In this document: positions 26,915 to 36,385 of the stretch, piece after piece
Numbering within the stretch: position 1 is the first letter of the stretch
Layout of the letters: the number at the start of each line of letters is the position of its first letter
DNA from: Gammaproteobacteria bacterium
Lineage (GTDB): Bacteria > Pseudomonadota > Gammaproteobacteria > SZUA-152
Length of the DNA: 38,761 nucleotides
NCBI GenBank assembly: GCA_011371455.1
Contig: DRQN01000173.1
Span: 1 to 38,761 of the forward strand
Direction of reading: 5' to 3'
Notes under the pieces: model-generated
Seen by the model: only the letters and a program-made list of their open reading frames with translations
What the model was told of the DNA's origin: nothing
Databases searched by the model: none
Program-made: the position numbers and the translations under genes

Positions 26915-28401
26915 TCGATGAACTGCCAGCGGCGGTGGGCGGCGCCCTGCTCGAACTCACCCTGCGGCAGGATGCCAGCGCCTGGCTGCAGATCGGCAAG
27001 GACGGCGTCCTCAATGACATGGGCGGCGATCTGGAGCACTTCGGCCTCAGGGGCCTGGTGCCGGGCGAGGCGGCGGCGGAACAACTGCTGTTTCTTGCCG
27101 GCATGCTGCCCCTGGGCGACACCTCGCTGACCCTGGCGGCAGTGGAACTCGGCCTGGACCGCCATGCCGACATCCACCTTCTGCCCGAAGAGCGCCGCGA
27201 CTGGGTGGTGTTGATCGACCGCAGCAACAGCCTCTACTGGCGCGCCCAGGCGCAGCAGAAGGCCAATGAACTCAATCTGCTGCGCCGCCGCCTGCTGCGC
27301 CTGGAGTCCACCCCGCCGCAAACCTCGCCAGCCGCGCCGGGGATGGCGGCGCCCATGCTCTGCAACGCCCTCGACATGGCGGTGCTGGAGCGGCAGACGG
27401 ACGGCAGTTTCCAGCTGGTGGGCACACCGCCGGCGGGATTCGAGGTACTGCTGGCCGAGGCCGGGCAGACGGGCGGACGCCTCTACCCGCAACGTGAGTT
27501 TCCCTTTCTGGAAAACTTCATCGCCGAGGCCGAAGCCGTCTGGGACCATGCCGCGAAACCGCAGCGCTCCGGGCCCTGGGTGGAGACGGACGCCCGCGGC
27601 GGTGAGCATGCCCTGGAGGCCATCGCCGTGCGCTGGAACGGGCGCCGCCTGCTCATCATCGAACTGCTGGGCGAGCGCTACGAGGCGCAGCGCGTTTTTT
27701 TGCAGATGGGGCGCGAGAATGCCCTGCTGAGGAATTTTCTGGAAACGCAGGTGCACCGGCGCACCGCGGACATCCGGGCCCGCGAAGAGGAGATCGCCCT
27801 GCGCCTGGTGTGGGCGGCGGAATCCCGCGACGATGGCGAGACCGGTGCGCACATCCGCCGCATCGGCCTCTACAGCGAGGCCCTGGCCAGCGCCATCGGC
27901 TGGGAGCGCAGCCGCATCGACGACATCCGCATCGCCGCCACCATGCACGATATCGGCAAGATCGGCATCCCCGACGTGGTGCTGCGCAAACCGGGCCCGC
28001 TCAGCGCCGAGGAATTCGCCATCATGAAGACCCACCCGGTGATCGGCGGACGCATCCTTGCCGGCTCCAAGAGCCCCATGCTGCAGATGGCCAAGGATAT
28101 CGCCCTCAGCCATCACGAGAAGTGGGACGGCAGCGGCTACCCCTACGGCCTCAAGGGCGAGGCCATCCCCATGGCCTCGCGCATCGTCGCCCTGGCCGAC
28201 GTGTTCGACGCCCTGGTGCACGAGCGGGTCTACAAGCCCGGCATGTCGGCCGACGCGGCCGTGGAGATCATGACCCTGAACCGGGGCCGCCAGTTCGACC
28301 CCAATCTGTTCGATGAATTCGTGCGCCAGCGCCAGCGCTTCGAACACATTGCCCAGGAGCAGTCGGTGATGCTGTTCGAGGGCTTTCGCGGCAATCCCTG
28401 A
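26911..28401 (+). CDS. HD-GYP domain protein (putative c-di-GMP phosphodiesterase)
   Basis: MHDIGKIGIPD and HHEKWDGSGYPYGLKGEAIPMASRIVALADVFDAL; ATGA overlap with the GTPase gene. Confidence 0.88.
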   Translation: MIDELPAAVGGALLELTLRQDASAWLQIGKDGVLNDMGGDLEHFGLRGLVPGEAAAEQLLFLAGMLPLGDTSLTLAAVELGLDRHADIHLLPEERRDWVVLIDRSNSLYWRAQAQQKANELNLLRRRLLRLESTPPQTSPAAPGMAAPMLCNALDMAVLERQTDGSFQLVGTPPAGFEVLLAEAGQTGGRLYPQREFPFLENFIAEAEAVWDHAAKPQRSGPWVETDARGGEHALEAIAVRWNGRRLLIIELLGERYEAQRVFLQMGRENALLRNFLETQVHRRTADIRAREEEIALRLVWAAESRDDGETGAHIRRIGLYSEALASAIGWERSRIDDIRIAATMHDIGKIGIPDVVLRKPGPLSAEEFAIMKTHPVIGGRILAGSKSPMLQMAKDIALSHHEKWDGSGYPYGLKGEAIPMASRIVALADVFDALVHERVYKPGMSADAAVEIMTLNRGRQFDPNLFDEFVRQRQRFEHIAQEQSVMLFEGFRGNP

Positions 28402-28530
28402 GCGGATGGATTATCCTCTATTTTGTCGCATTCCCCCCTCCTGCCCAGGCAGGAATCCATAACCGCCTGTCGGCGTCGGTTCGGGGCGAACCCTGTCCGT
28501 GGTTCATCGATCAAACCACGGCATATGAAA

Positions 28531-28625
28531 CGCGGAGGTCACGGAGTCACAGGGCCGCAGAGAAATTCGTTGAAAAACGCCGTGCCTCCGCGGCTCTGTG
28601 GTCTCCATATTCCCATCCCGGCCTG
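28531..28625. repeat. Intergenic repeat of degenerate inverted type, ending TTCCCATCCCGG
   Basis: CGCGGAGG (28531-28538) with inverted CCTCCGCG (28585-28592), followed by ttcccatcccgg; same layout as 32226-32322. Confidence 0.55.
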
Positions 28626-28727
28626 TCATCATTCACCGTGGGCATGACCCGCTCCAGGGCCGGGGGAGATTTCTTGTTCGACTATCGCCCTTCGTCCAAA
28701 CTTGCTTGTCAATCTGACAAAGCAGAA

Positions 28728-29477
28728 TTACTTGCGGTGCCTGGCGGGGTCGTAGTCTTCCGTCACCGGCACCGAACTGATGCGGGCCATGGTCTCATCC
28801 ATCCAGGCCTCGCCGCGCTGGTTGATCTCCGAGGCGCTGAGGCCGCTGGTGTCCATGGGCTCGCCGATCACCACGCGGATGGTGCCCGGCCGTTTGACGA
28901 AGGAGCCACGGCCCCAGAACTCGCCGGCGTTGTGCGCCACCAGCACCACCGGCGCGCCGCTCCTGGACGCCAGCAATGCGCCGCCCACGCCCCAGCGTTT
29001 GCGTACCCCGGGCGGAACGCGCGTGCCTTCGGGGAAGATCACCACCCAGATGCCGTCTTTCAGCCGTTGCATGCCCTGCTCGATGATCTGCTTGACCGCC
29101 TTGCGCCCGGACGAGCGATCGATGGCGATGGGGCGCAGCATGGCCAGTCCCCAGCCGAAGAAGGGCAGCCACATGAGTTCCCGCTTCAGCACCCAGCACT
29201 GCGGCGGGAACAGCATCTGCAAGGCATAGGTCTCCCAGGTGGACTGATGCTTGCAAAAAATGATGGCCGGGCCATCGGGCATATTCTCGCGTCCCTCCAC
29301 CTCGTAATCGATGCCGCACAGCCACTTGAGCATGTTCACGTTATAGGCCGCATAAACGCTCCCAAAGCGTGCCCGCCAGGCAAAGGGCAGAGGCGCCATG
29401 AGGATCAGGCCGAAGGCGGCGACGATGGTGGAAAGGATCATCGACAGGCTGAACAGGGAAGAGCGCAGCAGCATCAT
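28728..29477 (-). CDS. plsC: 1-acyl-sn-glycerol-3-phosphate acyltransferase (PlsC family)
   Basis: AIIFCKHQSTWETYALQ (HX4D-like HQSTWE), VIFPEGTRVPPG. Start at 29477 or 29474. Confidence 0.85.
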   Translation of the reverse strand: MMLLRSSLFSLSMILSTIVAAFGLILMAPLPFAWRARFGSVYAAYNVNMLKWLCGIDYEVEGRENMPDGPAIIFCKHQSTWETYALQMLFPPQCWVLKRELMWLPFFGWGLAMLRPIAIDRSSGRKAVKQIIEQGMQRLKDGIWVVIFPEGTRVPPGVRKRWGVGGALLASRSGAPVVLVAHNAGEFWGRGSFVKRPGTIRVVIGEPMDTSGLSASEINQRGEAWMDETMARISSVPVTEDYDPARHRK

Positions 29478-30013
29478 GATGGCGCCACCAGCCCGTCGAC
29501 CGCGGCCGCCAGATCGGCGTAGACCGGCACCCCGTCCAGGCCCTTGCCCGCGGCCAGGGTGCGCCCGCCCTTGCCGCTGCGCACCAGGATCGGCCGCGCA
29601 CCCACGGCGCGGGCGGCCTCGAGATCGCGCAGGGAATCGCCGATCACCGGCACGCCGGTCAGCGGCACGGCATAGTGGCCGGCGATCTGCCGCATCAACC
29701 CCGGCAGCGGCTTGCGGCAATCGCAGCCGTCGTCCGGGGCGTGGGGGCAATAAAAGATGTGGTCGATGCGGCCGCCCTCCTGCGCCAGCAGGCGGGCCAG
29801 CTTGTCGTGCATGGCCGCCAGCGCAGCGAGGTCGAACAGGCCACGGCCGACGCCGGACTGGTTGGTCGCCACCGCCACCGTATAGCCCGCCCGGTTGAGG
29901 CGCGCAATGGCCGCCAGGCTGCCGGGCAGGGGGATGAACTCGTCCACGGACTTGATGTATTCGTCGGAGTCTTCGTTGATCACACCGTCACGATCGAGAA
30001 TTACCAATTGCAT
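29474..30013 (-). CDS. gmhB: D-glycero-beta-D-manno-heptose 1,7-bisphosphate 7-phosphatase
   Basis: MQLVILDRDGVINEDSDEYIKSVDEFIPLPGSLAAIARLNRAGYTVAVATNQSGVGRG; CPHAPDDGCDCRKP zinc loop. Confidence 0.93.
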   Translation of the reverse strand: MQLVILDRDGVINEDSDEYIKSVDEFIPLPGSLAAIARLNRAGYTVAVATNQSGVGRGLFDLAALAAMHDKLARLLAQEGGRIDHIFYCPHAPDDGCDCRKPLPGLMRQIAGHYAVPLTGVPVIGDSLRDLEAARAVGARPILVRSGKGGRTLAAGKGLDGVPVYADLAAAVDGLVAPS

Positions 30014-30102
30014 GCCGCTCCCGCAGGGTGGTTGTTGGTTGTCGGCATTCTAGCAAAACCCCGACGGTGGTTTTCGCCGCCCTTGAGGGAAGGGGGATGA
30101 AT

Positions 30103-32190
30103 TCAGCCCTGCAGCCGTGACAGGTCGGCCACCCGCAGGAACAGATTGCGCAGCTTTGCCAGCAGCGCCAGGCGGTTGGCGCGCAGGGCCTCGTCGTCCA
30201 CCATCACCATCACGTCGTCGAAGAAGCGGTCGACGGCCTCGCGCAGGTCGGCGAGGCGGGCCAGGGCCGGCTCGTAGTCGCGGGCGTCGAACAGCGGGAT
30301 GACTTCCTGCTCCAGCTCGATGAGCCGTTCGGCGAGGGTCTTCTCGGCGTCTTCGGCGAGCTTTGCATTATCCACCGCCCCGGGCACGGCGATGCCCTTC
30401 TCCTGCGCCTGCTGCAGGATGTTGGCGATGCGTTTGTTGGCGGCGGTGAGGCTGTCCGCCTGCGGCAGGCTGCGGAAGTGGTTGACGGCGCGCACGCGGC
30501 GGTCGAAGTCCAGCGGCTGGGTGGGGCGGCGGGCGTGCACGGCGTCGAACACGTCCGGGGTCACGCCGATGTCGGCGTAGTAGGCGCGCAGGCGGTCCAT
30601 CATGAAGTCGAACACCTTTTCGCTTACGCCCTCGGCGGTGATGCGGTCATCGAGGCCGTCCACGGCGGCCTGGATCGCGGCGCCCAGGTCCAGTGGCAGC
30701 TGGCGCTCGATGATGATGCGCAGCAGGCCCAGCGCGGCGCGGCGCAGGGCGAAGGGGTCCTTGCTGCCGGTGGGCGGCTGCTGGATGCCGAACATGCCGG
30801 CGATGGTGTCCAGCTTGTCGGCGATGGCCAGGGCCTGGCCGGTGGGGGTGGCGGGCAGCTCGTCGCCGGCGTGGCGCGGCATGTACTGCTCGTCCTGGGC
30901 CAGCGCCACCTCTTCCGGCTCGCCGTCGTGTAATGCGTAGTAGCGGCCCATGATGCCCTGCAGCTCCGGGAACTCGTAGACCATCTCGGTCATCAGGTCG
31001 CACTTGGCCAGCCAGGCGGCGCGCTCGGCCCATTCGCGGTTGGCGCCCAGGCTGTCGGCGACGAAGCCGGCCAGGTTGGCCACGCGCTCGGCCTTGTCGT
31101 ACAGGGTGCCCAGCTTTTGCTGGAAGACGATGTTTTTCAGTTCGCCGATGTGCGAGTCGAGGCGGCGTTTGCGATCCTGGGTCCAGAAGAATTCGGCGTC
31201 GGAGAGGCGCGGGCGGATGACGCGTTCGTTGCCCTCGCGCACCCGTTCGGGCTGGCGGCTGCTGATATTGGCCACGGTGACGAAGTGGGGCATCAACTTG
31301 CCGTCAGCGTCGATGACGTGGAAATACTTCTGATTGGCCTTCATGGTGGAGATCAGGGCCTCGGCGGGCACGTCGAGGAAGCGTTCCTCGAAGTCGCCGG
31401 CGATGGCCACCGGCCATTCGACCATGGACGTTACTTCGTCCAGCAGGGCCTCGTCGATCACCGCTTCACCGCCCAGCCTGGCGCCGGCCTCCAGCACCTG
31501 CGCGCGCACCGCCTCGCGGCGCGCGGTGAAATCGGCCACCACGAAGCCCTCGGTCTCCAGCAGTGGTGCGTAGGCGGCAGGCTCGGCGATGTAGAGCGCG
31601 CCGGGGTGGTGAAAGCGATGGCCGCGCGTCTCGCGGCCGCTGAGTACGGCGAGGATCTCCGTCTCGATCACCTCGTCGCCGAACAACAGCACCACCCAGT
31701 GCACCGGGCGCACGAACTCCGCCGCCAGCGCGCCCCAGCGCATGCGCCTGGGGATGGGCAGTTTGTCCAGCGCGGCGCGCACGATGTCCGGGATCAGCTC
31801 GACGCTGGCCTGGCCGGGTTGCTCGGCGCGGTACACGAGCCAGGCGCCCTTGTCGGTTTCGATGCGATCGAGGTCGTCGACGGAGGCCACGCCGCAGGAG
31901 CGCGCAAAGCCCTCGGCGGCCTTGGTGGGGCAGCCCTCGTCGTCGAAGGCGGCGGCCAGCGCCGGGCCGCGGCGTTCGATGGTCTTGTCGGCCTGGGCCT
32001 CGGCGAGGCCGCGCACCAGCACCGCGAGACGGCGCGGGCTGGCGTACAGGCTCACCTCGCCGTGGGCGAGATCGGCGTTCTTCAGACCGTCGGTGACGCC
32101 GGCGCCGAAGGCCTCGGAGAGGCGCTTGAGGGCCTTGGGCGGCAGTTCCTCGGTGCCGATCTCGATGAGCAGGTCGCGGCTGTTGGTCAT
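30103..32190 (-). CDS. glyS: Glycyl-tRNA synthetase beta subunit
   Basis: RDLLIEIGTEELPPKALKRLSEAF...IPRRMRWG...VEWPVAIAGDFEERFLDVPAEALISTMKANQKYF. Confidence 0.97.
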   Translation of the reverse strand: MTNSRDLLIEIGTEELPPKALKRLSEAFGAGVTDGLKNADLAHGEVSLYASPRRLAVLVRGLAEAQADKTIERRGPALAAAFDDEGCPTKAAEGFARSCGVASVDDLDRIETDKGAWLVYRAEQPGQASVELIPDIVRAALDKLPIPRRMRWGALAAEFVRPVHWVVLLFGDEVIETEILAVLSGRETRGHRFHHPGALYIAEPAAYAPLLETEGFVVADFTARREAVRAQVLEAGARLGGEAVIDEALLDEVTSMVEWPVAIAGDFEERFLDVPAEALISTMKANQKYFHVIDADGKLMPHFVTVANISSRQPERVREGNERVIRPRLSDAEFFWTQDRKRRLDSHIGELKNIVFQQKLGTLYDKAERVANLAGFVADSLGANREWAERAAWLAKCDLMTEMVYEFPELQGIMGRYYALHDGEPEEVALAQDEQYMPRHAGDELPATPTGQALAIADKLDTIAGMFGIQQPPTGSKDPFALRRAALGLLRIIIERQLPLDLGAAIQAAVDGLDDRITAEGVSEKVFDFMMDRLRAYYADIGVTPDVFDAVHARRPTQPLDFDRRVRAVNHFRSLPQADSLTAANKRIANILQQAQEKGIAVPGAVDNAKLAEDAEKTLAERLIELEQEVIPLFDARDYEPALARLADLREAVDRFFDDVMVMVDDEALRANRLALLAKLRNLFLRVADLSRLQG

Positions 32191-32225
32191 GTCTCGTCTC
32201 GTGGTTGTTTCGTGTTCGGTGATTC

Positions 32226-32322
32226 AACGCAAAGGTCGCAAAGGCGCCAAGGACGCAAGGATGATCATTTGTTTTTCTTTGCGCACTCTGTGTCTTTGCG
32301 ACCTTTGCGTTCCCATCCCGGG
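32226..32322. repeat. Intergenic inverted repeat in the glyQ-glyS spacer
   Basis: AACGCAAAGGTCGCAAAG (32226-32243) and its exact reverse complement CTTTGCGACCTTTGCGTT (32294-32311), followed by cccatcccgg. Confidence 0.85.
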
Positions 32323-32327
32323 CTTTC

Positions 32328-33233
32328 CTACGCCCCGGCCAGCATCGGAAAGCCCAGCTTCTCGCGAGCGTCGTAGTAGGCCTGGGCCACGGCGCGCGAC
32401 AGGGTGCGCACGCGCAGGATGTAGCGCTGGCGCTCGGTGACGGAGATGGCGTGGCGAGCGTCGAGCAGGTTGAAGGTGTGCGAGGCCTTGAGCACCTGCT
32501 CGTAGGCCGGCAGCGGCAGACCGGCCTCGATGAGGCGCTGCGATTCGTGCTCGCAGGTGTCGAAGGCCTTGAACAGGGCCTCGGTGTCGGCGTGTTCGAA
32601 GTTGTAGGCCGACTGCTCCACCTCGTTCTGGTGAAACACGTCGCCGTAGCTGATGCGGCCCAGCGGGCCGTCGGTCCAGGCCAGGTCGTAGACGCTCTCC
32701 ACCCCCTGCAGGTACATGGCGATGCGCTCCAGGCCGTAGGTGATCTCGCCGCTGACGGGCTTGCACTCCAGGCCGCCCACCTGCTGGAAATAGGTGAACT
32801 GGGTCACCTCCATGCCGTTCAGCCACACCTCCCAGCCCAGGCCCCAGGCGCCCAGGGTGGGGGACTCCCAGTTGTCCTCGACGAAACGGATGTCGTGCAC
32901 CAAGGGATCGATGCCGAGCATCTTCAGCGACCCGAGGTACAGCTCCTGGATCTCCAGCGGCGAGGGCTTGATCAGCACCTGGAACTGGTAATAGTGCTGC
33001 AGACGGTTGGGGTTCTCGCCGTAGCGGCCGTCGGTAGGCCGGCGCGAGGGCTGCACGTAGGCGGCGCTCCACGGCTCGGGACCGATGGCGCGCAGGAAGG
33101 TGGCGGGGTGAAAGGTGCCCGCGCCCACCTCCATGTCCAGCGGCTGCAGGATCACGCAACCCTGTTCCGCCCAGTAGTGTTGCAGGGCGAAGATCATCCC
33201 CTGGAAGGTCGATACATCCGGTTTCGCTGGCAT
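32328..33233 (-). CDS. glyQ: Glycyl-tRNA synthetase alpha subunit
   Basis: [79 protein letters not shown]. Start set at [10 protein letters not shown]. Confidence 0.97.
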   Translation of the reverse strand: MPAKPDVSTFQGMIFALQHYWAEQGCVILQPLDMEVGAGTFHPATFLRAIGPEPWSAAYVQPSRRPTDGRYGENPNRLQHYYQFQVLIKPSPLEIQELYLGSLKMLGIDPLVHDIRFVEDNWESPTLGAWGLGWEVWLNGMEVTQFTYFQQVGGLECKPVSGEITYGLERIAMYLQGVESVYDLAWTDGPLGRISYGDVFHQNEVEQSAYNFEHADTEALFKAFDTCEHESQRLIEAGLPLPAYEQVLKASHTFNLLDARHAISVTERQRYILRVRTLSRAVAQAYYDAREKLGFPMLAGA

Positions 33234-33403
33234 AGGGTCGCTACTGTGAGTGGTATGGTGGATCAAAGGGCGCACAGTATACCCGCTGCACGGGAGTGGC
33301 GAAAACGACCCTGCGCCTTGCCGCCCGCCAGCCGGGAACAGGGGTAGACGCCCAGGGCTTTTTGACACATAACTTTACTGACGTTGGAAGATTCGGGAGA
33401 CAC

Positions 33404-34834
33404 ATGGGCCAGGAAATCAGCGAAGCCCGCTTCAGCCGCCAGGACTTCATCACCTTCCACCAGCGGCTGGCCGAGGAAACCGCCCTGCTCGCGGAGTGGT
33501 TCCGGCAGGACCGCTTCGACCCCGGGCCACCGGTGGCCGGCTTCGAACTGGAGGCCTGGCTGGTGGACGAGCAGCTGCGTCCCGCCCCCGTCAACGCCCG
33601 GTTCATCGAACGCCTGGGCAGCCCGCTGGTGTTTCCCGAACTGGCCACCTTCAACGTCGAATTCAACATCGCGCCCCTGCCGCTGAGCGGCCGCATCCTC
33701 TCGCGCATGGCCGACGGCCTGCAACAGACCTGGCGGCAGGCGCGCCAAACGGCCCAGGAGATGCAGCTGGAACTGGCCATGACCGGCATCCTGCCCACCG
33801 TCCGCGACGCCGATCTCAGCCCCGCCAACCTCTCCGCCATGAACCGCTACCGCGCGCTGAACGCCGAGATCCTGCGCCTGCGCGGCGGCCGCCCGCTGCG
33901 CCTCGACATCCACGGCCACGACATCCTGCGCGCCGAGCACGGCGACGTGATGCTGGAATCCGCCACCACCTCGTTCCAGATCCACCTGCAAGTCCCGCCC
34001 CAACTCGCCGTGCGCGCCTACAACGCCAGCACCATCGCCTCGGCGCCGCTGGTGGCGGTGAGCGCCAACTCGCCCTACCTGTTCGGCCACGACCTGTGGG
34101 CCGAGACGCGCATCCCCCTGTTCGAGCAATCGGTGGAAGTGGGCGGCTACGAAGAGAATGCCCACGGCCCCATGCGCCGCGTCAGCTTCGGCTCCGGCTA
34201 CGCGCGGGCCTCCCTGCAGGAAGTGTTCACGGAAAACCTCGAACACTTCCCGGTGCTGCTGCCGGTGCTGTTCGACACGCCCCCCGAGCGTCTCGAACAC
34301 CTGCGCCTGCACAACGGCACCCTGTGGCGCTGGAACCGCCCGCTGATCGGCTTCAACGACGGCCGGCCCCACCTGCGCATCGAGCAGCGCGTGACACCCG
34401 CCGGTCCCAGTATCGTCGACACCGTGGCCAACGCCGCTTTTTTCTATGGCCTCTGCTGGGCCCTGTGCCAACAGGACGAAGCCGCCGAGAACCGCCTTCC
34501 CTTCGCCAGCGCGCGTGACAACTTCCATGCCGCCGCCCGCCACGGCCTCGACGCCCAGCTCATCTGGCTGGACGGCAACAAGCAACCGGCCCAGTCACTG
34601 CTGTTGAAGACACTGCTGCCGCTGGCGGCGCGGGGACTGGAAGCGCTGGGCATAGAGCACCGTGAAGCCGGGCACTACCTGGGCATCATCGAATCGCGGG
34701 TGGAAAACGCCTGCAACGGCGCCGCCTGGCAGCGTGCCTACGTCGCCCGCCATGGCCCCGATATGCAGGCCCTGCTGGGCGCCTACCTGGAACGCCAGCA
34801 CAGCGGCGCGCCGGTGCATGAGTGGGATATTTGA
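33404..34834 (+). CDS. Glutamate-cysteine ligase family (GCS2-like) protein
   Basis: GFELEAWLVDEQLRPAPVN...TFNVEFNIAPLPLSG...SFQIHLQVP...NSPYLFGHDLWAETRIPLFEQS. Confidence 0.72.
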   Translation: MGQEISEARFSRQDFITFHQRLAEETALLAEWFRQDRFDPGPPVAGFELEAWLVDEQLRPAPVNARFIERLGSPLVFPELATFNVEFNIAPLPLSGRILSRMADGLQQTWRQARQTAQEMQLELAMTGILPTVRDADLSPANLSAMNRYRALNAEILRLRGGRPLRLDIHGHDILRAEHGDVMLESATTSFQIHLQVPPQLAVRAYNASTIASAPLVAVSANSPYLFGHDLWAETRIPLFEQSVEVGGYEENAHGPMRRVSFGSGYARASLQEVFTENLEHFPVLLPVLFDTPPERLEHLRLHNGTLWRWNRPLIGFNDGRPHLRIEQRVTPAGPSIVDTVANAAFFYGLCWALCQQDEAAENRLPFASARDNFHAAARHGLDAQLIWLDGNKQPAQSLLLKTLLPLAARGLEALGIEHREAGHYLGIIESRVENACNGAAWQRAYVARHGPDMQALLGAYLERQHSGAPVHEWDI

Positions 34835-34842
34835 GACCTGAA

Positions 34843-34863
34843 CCTGAATCCAGGGATTCAAGG
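34843..34863. repeat. Copy 8 of dispersed palindrome
   Basis: CCTGAATCCAGGGATTCAAGG, one inserted base. Confidence 0.65.
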
Positions 34864-34958
34864 TGAGCCTTGCCTGCGGCCGAAACCGCTCCAGAAATGG
34901 CGGCTTTACTTGCCAGTGACATCACGGGCATGGCCTGCACGCTGTTTGGTGCCCGCTG

Positions 34959-36293
34959 TCAGGCCCGCAGATAACGCGCCAGCAAACCCAGCTTCGGCAG
35001 CCCGTCCGGCCACGGAATCCGCACCCGGTGACCGCCGCCGGGGGCCTCGTCCACCGGGCGACCATGCAGGTCGGTCATGGTCTCGATCACCATGTCCCGG
35101 TTGCCCTCGGGGCGGATCACTTCCACCCGGTCACCGACGCGGAACTTGTTCTTGGCCAGTATCTCCGCCTGCCCGCCGGTCACCGCGACGATTTCGCCGC
35201 AGAACTGCTGCTCGCTGCTCAGCGAGTGGCCCCGCAGATAATTCTGATGCTCGGCGACGTGGTGGCGCTGATAGAAGCCGTCGGTATAACCACGATTGGC
35301 CAGTCCTTCCAGCACCCCCAGCAGACGCGGATCGAGTTCACGCCCGGCCACTGCGTCGTCGATGGCCTGGCGGTAGACCTGGGCGGTGCGCGCGGCGTAG
35401 TAGTGCGATTTGGTGCGGCCCTCGATCTTCAGGCAGTCGACACCGATCTCGCACAGCCGCGCCACATGCTCCAACGCGCGCAGGTCCTTGGAATTGAGGA
35501 TGTAGGTGCCGTGCTCGTCTTCCTCCATCACCATCTGTTCGCCGGGGCGACCACCCTCCTCGATGAGTACCGGCTGGTCCGCCAGGGGATGGCGGGGCAG
35601 GTCGCCGCAGGCCGAGGGCACGGCCTGGATCTCGGCCAGGTCGATGGCGCGCAGGTCGCCGGTGGCGTCTTCGGCGGCGGGGCTGACGCTGTAACCCCAG
35701 CGGCAGGCGTTGGTGCAGGTGCCCTGGTTGGGGTCGCGGCGGTTGAAGTAGCCGGACAACAGGCAGCGGCCGGAATAGGCGATGCAGAGGGCACCGTGCA
35801 CGAACACCTCCAGCTCCATGTCCGGACAGCGCTGGCGGATGTCGTCGATCTCGTCCAGCGACAATTCGCGCGACAGGATCACCCGCGCCACGCCCAGGCG
35901 CTGCCAGAATTGCACCGCGGCGTAGTTGACCGTGTTGGCCTGCACGGAGAGATGGATGGCCATCTCCGGCCATTGTTCACGCACCAGCATCATCAGGCCC
36001 GGGTCGGCCATGATCAGCGCATCGGGGCCGAGGGCGATCACCGGCGCCATGTCGGCCAGGTAGGTGTCCACCTTGCGGTTGTGGGGCGAGATGTTGCTGG
36101 CGACGTAGAAGCGCTTGCCCTGGGCGTGGGCCTCATTGATGCCGATACCAAGGTGCTCGAGATCGAAATCGTTGTTGCGCGCGCGCAGGCTGTAGCGCGG
36201 CTGGCCGGCATACACGGCATCGGCGCCGTAGGCCAGGGCATAGCGCATGTTGTGCAGGGTGCCGGCGGGGGAAAGGAGTTCGGGGGCTTTCAT
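34959..36293 (-). CDS. trhP: U32-family protein, TrhP/YegQ-like (tRNA hydroxylation)
   Basis: ELLSPAGTLHNMRYALAYGADAVYAGQPRYSLRARNNDF...CIAYSGRCLLSGYFNRRDPNQGTCTNACRW. Confidence 0.88.
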   Translation of the reverse strand: MKAPELLSPAGTLHNMRYALAYGADAVYAGQPRYSLRARNNDFDLEHLGIGINEAHAQGKRFYVASNISPHNRKVDTYLADMAPVIALGPDALIMADPGLMMLVREQWPEMAIHLSVQANTVNYAAVQFWQRLGVARVILSRELSLDEIDDIRQRCPDMELEVFVHGALCIAYSGRCLLSGYFNRRDPNQGTCTNACRWGYSVSPAAEDATGDLRAIDLAEIQAVPSACGDLPRHPLADQPVLIEEGGRPGEQMVMEEDEHGTYILNSKDLRALEHVARLCEIGVDCLKIEGRTKSHYYAARTAQVYRQAIDDAVAGRELDPRLLGVLEGLANRGYTDGFYQRHHVAEHQNYLRGHSLSSEQQFCGEIVAVTGGQAEILAKNKFRVGDRVEVIRPEGNRDMVIETMTDLHGRPVDEAPGGGHRVRIPWPDGLPKLGLLARYLRA

Positions 36294-36385
36294 GGCATGC
36301 TCACGGCAACGGAGTGGAGCCGGCTATTGTAACAAGGCGCGGCGTCTGCGATAGACTAGCCGACCACAACCCACCGGAATCTCCC

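Noticed and set aside
26629-28347. 572-aa minus-strand ORF
   Set aside because: Shadow of the HD-GYP and GTPase genes; no recognisable domain.
31117-32376. 419-aa plus-strand ORF opposite glyS
   Set aside because: Antisense of an essential, unmistakable gene; composition typical of shadow ORFs.
35028-36332. 434-aa plus-strand ORF opposite the U32 gene
   Set aside because: Antisense shadow of a well-conserved protein family.
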